A stretch of 23,546 nucleotides of DNA, from positions 1 to 23,546 of IMG/VR virus record IMGVR_UViG_3300027754_000446; one strand, 5' to 3'. The notes beneath the pieces are model-generated. The model searched no databases, was not told where the DNA came from, and saw only the letters and a program-made list of their open reading frames with translations. The position numbers were made by a program, and so were the translations under genes. Shown here piece after piece: positions 20,217-23,546 of the stretch (its first letter is position 1; each line of letters opens with the position of its first letter). Source of the DNA: a virus.

Positions 20217-21794
20217 TTATCTCCCTGCCGGTTGCCAAGTATTGCCGCCATCGGTTGAGATGATTTCTGCGCCTGTGCTAGTATTTTTTGCACGCATTGG
20301 TTGCGTAGCAGGAACAGACGGTTTATTAAGAATAGGGCTTTCCCTATATCCCTGCTCTTTGCTGTAAATATCCCGCATCGCATTTGTTTCGTTTGAAAGT
20401 TCTAATTTTAATCTTCCCAATTTCTTTAATACCGTATCTTTGTCATCTGTTGCTAAAGGAATAAACGGCATCAATCTAGGCGATTCGCTAGCCGTAACTG
20501 CCGCGCCGCTTCTATCATGTAATTTCAAAGATCCAATATCTGCAATTTCTGCTCTAGCGGCAACGCCTTGAGGATCAACCCTATTGAGAATTGCATTAGG
20601 CAAATATCCTTTGAAACCAGTTGCAGCAACATCACCTGTCATGCCGGGTAAATCTTGACCAGAAATTAATTTAATGGCCCGATCTAGTTGATTATTTGCG
20701 GTTTGATTTGCAGTGATTGCACTATTTACGGTTGCAGGAATTGGCCGCAATTTCTCAGCAGGCGGCGTAAATCCTTGAATGACAGACGGAGGATTGCCAG
20801 CCTTACCTGGTTGCAGGAATACCGGATTACCAGCGGCATCTGTTGCTGCAACAGGTGATCCATAAGTTACAGCAGCAGGCGGTCTAGCAGCAATTTTTTG
20901 ATCTGTTTCAAATTGTTCAATGCTTTTAGGAGTTTTTCCGGATGCCATTGTTTGTTTTACATATTCATCATAAACGCCAAGCGGACCAGTTCTGCGTTCT
21001 AAAATTGCGCGAAGCAAAGTTCTATCTATCGTGCCATCTGGCTTCGTAGCCGCTTGCACACTTTCTGGCGTGAATTTTGAAACGTCTACAGGGGCAAATT
21101 CTGTTTTTGGAATTCCTCTTGCAATTTCTCTAAGCGGTCCACCGCCAGCTGTTGGCTGATAACGTATTTGATCCCCTGTAAGATTAAATGGCTCGTTTGC
21201 GCGTCGTTCTGCTTCTATTTGGGCTTGCCTTTGAGCCAGACTTAACGCCAGCACTTGATTCGCACCTTCTTGCGTTTTCATTCCAGCAATCATTTCCGGA
21301 CCAATATAGCCGGCTTGACGAGCAGGAACAGCAGGCTTTGCGGCCGAATATGGCATTTCAACCGGATTGCCTTCTTCGTCCATTGCCTGCGTTGGCGCGT
21401 TGCCAGTTGCAGATGCCATTGCTGGCCTTGCTTGCATTTCTGGAACAGCCGCAGAACCCGGCACCGCAGGTGCATTTATGGCGGTTCCGAGCGCGGTCAA
21501 ATCTGCCATTTGATCTGCACGATACCTTTCCCCCAACGCCTTCTGTTCCTCAAGCCCCTGCTTCTGCAAATAAGCCCCACCCATAGCCTGCAAGACTTTT
21601 GCAAGCCCCGCGGTCGCTGGTGTGTGCGCCTCTATGCCCTTATAGCTGTAACGCTCTGTGGGCTGTAAAGATTGCGCTTGCAGCAGCTCGGCCATCTTTT
21701 GCTGCTGGGCGATCTTTGCCAGGTCAGCCTGGTAAGGGCTGGGCAGGTTGAAAGCGTGCGTTAGATTTTGATTCTGAAAGTCGAAAGCGGCCAT
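20217..21794 (-). CDS. Virion-internal/DNA-ejection-associated protein
   Basis: 525 residues. The first 130 residues are Gln/Ala/Leu-rich helical (QADLAKIAQQQKMAELLQAQ, KVLQAMGGAYLQKQGLEEQK). A Pro/Ala-rich linker follows. The C-terminal part has QTANNQLDRAIKLISG and GSLKLHDRSGAAVTASESPR, a segment recurrent in phage DNA-transfer proteins, then a helical end (KKLGRLKLELSNETNAMRDI). Its stop lies two bases before the next start. The region is AT-richer in codon choice than the portal and TerL. Ejection role is inferred from family resemblance and order. Confidence 0.7.
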   Translation of the reverse strand: MAAFDFQNQNLTHAFNLPSPYQADLAKIAQQQKMAELLQAQSLQPTERYSYKGIEAHTPATAGLAKVLQAMGGAYLQKQGLEEQKALGERYRADQMADLTALGTAINAPAVPGSAAVPEMQARPAMASATGNAPTQAMDEEGNPVEMPYSAAKPAVPARQAGYIGPEMIAGMKTQEGANQVLALSLAQRQAQIEAERRANEPFNLTGDQIRYQPTAGGGPLREIARGIPKTEFAPVDVSKFTPESVQAATKPDGTIDRTLLRAILERRTGPLGVYDEYVKQTMASGKTPKSIEQFETDQKIAARPPAAVTYGSPVAATDAAGNPVFLQPGKAGNPPSVIQGFTPPAEKLRPIPATVNSAITANQTANNQLDRAIKLISGQDLPGMTGDVAATGFKGYLPNAILNRVDPQGVAARAEIADIGSLKLHDRSGAAVTASESPRLMPFIPLATDDKDTVLKKLGRLKLELSNETNAMRDIYSKEQGYRESPILNKPSVPATQPMRAKNTSTGAEIISTDGGNTWQPAGR

Positions 21795-21803
21795 TTTGAG
21801 CCT

Positions 21804-22052
21804 CTAGTAAGACGGCGTAAAGTTTTGGGAATTTGGATCGTATGGTGCAGACCGATCAACAACGGGGGCGCCGGGTTGCGTTCCGGCTTTCCGCATCATC
21901 ATCTTCATCATCATGTCATTCATGCCACCGCCACTGCCGGCAGGCGTGCCCAATGGCCCGCGATACTTCTGATACGGTTGCGTCGGATCTTGCAGCAGCG
22001 CAGCGAGCTGCATTCGCTTGTCGTCGGGATTGAAATTGTAGGAGGAATTCAT
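21804..22052 (-). CDS. Small Met/Gly/Pro-rich virion protein candidate
   Basis: 82 residues with a central GGGMNDMMMKMMMRKAG, unusually Met-rich, between Pro/Asn-rich ends. The ATG follows the preceding stop with no gap (TAA ATG), so it depends on translational coupling; no good ribosome binding site is seen. Not assigned to a family. Its place between two virion proteins suggests a structural or assembly role. Confidence 0.7.
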   Translation of the reverse strand: MNSSYNFNPDDKRMQLAALLQDPTQPYQKYRGPLGTPAGSGGGMNDMMMKMMMRKAGTQPGAPVVDRSAPYDPNSQNFTPSY

Positions 22053-23135
22053 TTAATTAATCATCCCATAATTAACCATCTTATAACCACTTGGATGCAA
22101 CGCCACGGCTTCAGGCATTACGGCCTCGACTTCATCAGCCATCACGCCGCGCTGCCGTTTGCCAAATATGTCATATTCGTAAACGCCGATCCCTAACCGA
22201 TGCGTGCCAACACGAACAACATTAGATTTTAGGCGAGGATCTGAAAACATCGCAGCGCCGCCAATAGTGCCTGCCAAGTTATAAAGCCCGGCATTCTGCG
22301 CGTTGACGTTTGACGATGCAATTCCATACCGATCCATTGCGCCCTGCCCTGCCGCTTGGGCGCCTTGCATGATCGGTGCCGGTGCGATGTTTGAGCCTTG
22401 ATACCCCTGAAACTGCGGCATCTGGATCTGCGAGCCACTCATCAGGCCGGCGATCTCGTTCAGCGGTTGATTCCGCAGCGCGAGCTGCTGTTGCAGGCTT
22501 TGTTGTGCGGCCGTGTTGCCAAATTGGCCGGATTGCAGCGCCTGGTTATATCCCTGAGCATTTGCAGCAGTGTCTAGCCCGATACCTTGCAGCGCAGCTT
22601 GCGTGAGCAGATCATTCTTTTGCTGATTCTGCGAAATCATGGCGTTTTCGTATGCTTCGCCACCCGGCACTAGACCCTCGTTAATTAACCGTTGCCGCGT
22701 TGCTGCGTCTGACTTTTCGAGCTGCGGCTGCAAGCGTGACATAATTGCCGCTTGCCCAGTCATTCCCGCATTCACCGGCATTTTGGCCACGCCGCTGGTG
22801 TCTAGGCTTGTTTGCAGATTCGGCAGATTAGGATTAAATCCAGTGGCCAGCACATTCTTTGCAGTGCCTAAACCCTGCTCGCCAAGATTGGCCAGTGCCT
22901 GCTGTACGCGTTGCTGCGATTCCAGAGTATTCTGTGCAGTCGGCGTCAGATTCTGCGTTACCGTCGGTTGATCATTTTCACCAAAAGTGACCGTCTGCCC
23001 GCCCAACGGACCAACGATATTTGGGTTGTTCATCCGACCCTGCACGCGGGCGGTTTCGACGTTTGCGGCGCCCTGCGCTTGAGCTGCGCCTGCGTAATCC
23101 GGCGGCGGCGGCGCTGATGGTGACGATTTACCCAT
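22053..23135 (-). CDS. Virion protein with short C-terminal S74 domain
   Basis: 360 residues. It opens MGKSSPSAPPPPDYAGAAQAQ and continues as a Gln/Ala/Asn-rich helical protein (TAQNTLESQQRVQQALANLG, NPNLPNLQT). A C-terminal segment starts with SDPRLKSNVV at residue 298 and contains VYEYDI, GVMADEVEAVMPEAV. This is the S74 core but only 63 residues long, lacking the C-terminal helices seen in the fibre gene. The layout is recurrent in podovirus-like genomes, usually as tail fibre domain-containing protein. The RBS AAGGA lies upstream. It overlaps the acetyltransferase gene by 8 bases. Confidence 0.8.
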   Translation of the reverse strand: MGKSSPSAPPPPDYAGAAQAQGAANVETARVQGRMNNPNIVGPLGGQTVTFGENDQPTVTQNLTPTAQNTLESQQRVQQALANLGEQGLGTAKNVLATGFNPNLPNLQTSLDTSGVAKMPVNAGMTGQAAIMSRLQPQLEKSDAATRQRLINEGLVPGGEAYENAMISQNQQKNDLLTQAALQGIGLDTAANAQGYNQALQSGQFGNTAAQQSLQQQLALRNQPLNEIAGLMSGSQIQMPQFQGYQGSNIAPAPIMQGAQAAGQGAMDRYGIASSNVNAQNAGLYNLAGTIGGAAMFSDPRLKSNVVRVGTHRLGIGVYEYDIFGKRQRGVMADEVEAVMPEAVALHPSGYKMVNYGMIN

Positions 23136-23546
23136 GATTTATCCTTTTGCTGTAGCGTTCATTTAAAAACCGGCAGTCATCGCGGCGCAGCGTGTAAAAC
23201 ACAATGTCGCCCGCTGGGCGCCCTTCTTTGATCCTGCCTTCTTCTGTAAATCCCATATTCGTCACCACTTTTGCGCTTTGTTCGTTGTCGCTGCCCACTG
23301 GCACGATAATCTTTTCGACCTGGCAGATGTTATACGGATAATCAAATATTGCTGCCAAGTAGGCCGGCGTCAGTTGCCCCTCAATGCTGAAATGGCACCA
23401 GATGCTTTTGTGGTTCCAGTTCTCATAAATGACGCCTGCAATAATCTGATCATCTCGTTTCAATCCTAGTGCCGTTGCCCTGCCCTCAAAAAAGCCACCA
23501 TCAACGCGCTGTGCAACCCAGTGGCCGACCTCCGGCCCCGATACTA
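23128..23546 (-). CDS. GNAT-like acetyltransferase, N-terminus cut by window edge
   Basis: 139 codons including the stop are visible. The open frame runs to the window end, so the ATG at 23463 is unlikely to be the real start: upstream residues (GPEVGHWVAQRVDGGFFEGR) already fit the family. GLKRDDQIIAGVIYENW, AAIFDYPYNICQVEKI and SAKVVTNMGFTEEGRIKEGR follow the phage GNAT pattern, with the acetyl-CoA pyrophosphate loop near residues corresponding to NEQSAKVV. It may modify a virion or host protein. Substrate unknown. It lies first in the visible part of the structural operon. Confidence 0.8.
   Translation of the reverse strand, partial: VSGPEVGHWVAQRVDGGFFEGRATALGLKRDDQIIAGVIYENWNHKSIWCHFSIEGQLTPAYLAAIFDYPYNICQVEKIIVPVGSDNEQSAKVVTNMGFTEEGRIKEGRPAGDIVFYTLRRDDCRFLNERYSKRINHG

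Noticed and set aside
1-23546. CRISPR array, tRNA genes, insertion sequences, integrase or attachment sites
   Set aside because: No regularly spaced identical repeats with unique spacers, no cloverleaf-like sequence noticed, and no transposase or integrase motifs in any plausible gene. Only short tRNA-like elements could have been missed by eye.

Overview
The window is a stretch of a tailed double-stranded DNA bacteriophage genome (or prophage). It carries a terminase large subunit next to a small-subunit candidate, a portal protein, virion-internal (ejection-type) proteins, a tail fibre with a C-terminal S74 chaperone, a GH108 endolysin with small membrane proteins, a primase-helicase, a recombination module and a P22-Cro-like repressor. 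No tail tube, tape measure or baseplate genes of a myovirus or siphovirus are visible. The portal type, two long Ala/Gly/Gln-rich internal proteins and S74 proteins suggest a podovirus-like phage of a proteobacterium. That is inference from family resemblance; the host cannot be read from the sequence. Major capsid, integrase, CI-type repressor and attachment sites are not in the window. Two genes are cut by its edges (portal at base 1, GNAT acetyltransferase at base 23546), so the missing head genes may lie beyond either end.

Layout. (1) 1-9742, all minus strand and read leftwards: Cro, a coiled-coil protein, small HTH and zinc-ribbon proteins, a PrimPol/RepA-like primase-helicase, a repeat-rich intergenic segment, a zinc-finger/J-like protein, a possible nuclease, a DUF5856-like protein, a small phage protein, TerS candidate, TerL, a small Gly-rich protein, two proteins that share an N-terminal peptide (one an ADP-ribosyltransferase-like protein), a DUF6321-like protein, and the portal. 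(2) 9743-9869: a compact divergent control region in which two back-to-back sigma70-like promoters share one -35 region inside a dyad operator candidate. (3) 9870-14993, plus strand: early genes, three of them with near-identical CA-rich leaders. These are followed by a recombination module (Sak4-like ATPase, DUF669, Fe-S PD-(D/E)XK nuclease) and a train of very small genes with overlapping stops and starts. (4) 14990-23546, minus strand, converging on region 3: GNAT acetyltransferase, S74-ended virion protein, an 82-residue protein, two large virion-internal proteins, S74 tail fibre, and a lysis cassette of several small membrane proteins ending in the endolysin. The two convergent units share a CTAG stop.

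How it fits together. Cro and a missing partner repressor probably set the balance between the leftward replication/packaging unit and the rightward recombination/accessory unit. The 6440-6615 gap holds four TGGCGC units spaced exactly 10 bp apart, plus further copies and a perfect hairpin just downstream of the primase gene. It is the best candidate for an origin or regulator-binding array. The most interesting coding observation is a conserved 15-residue N-terminal peptide on two neighbouring late proteins, one ART-like, which may be a virion-targeting tag for an effector delivered with the DNA.
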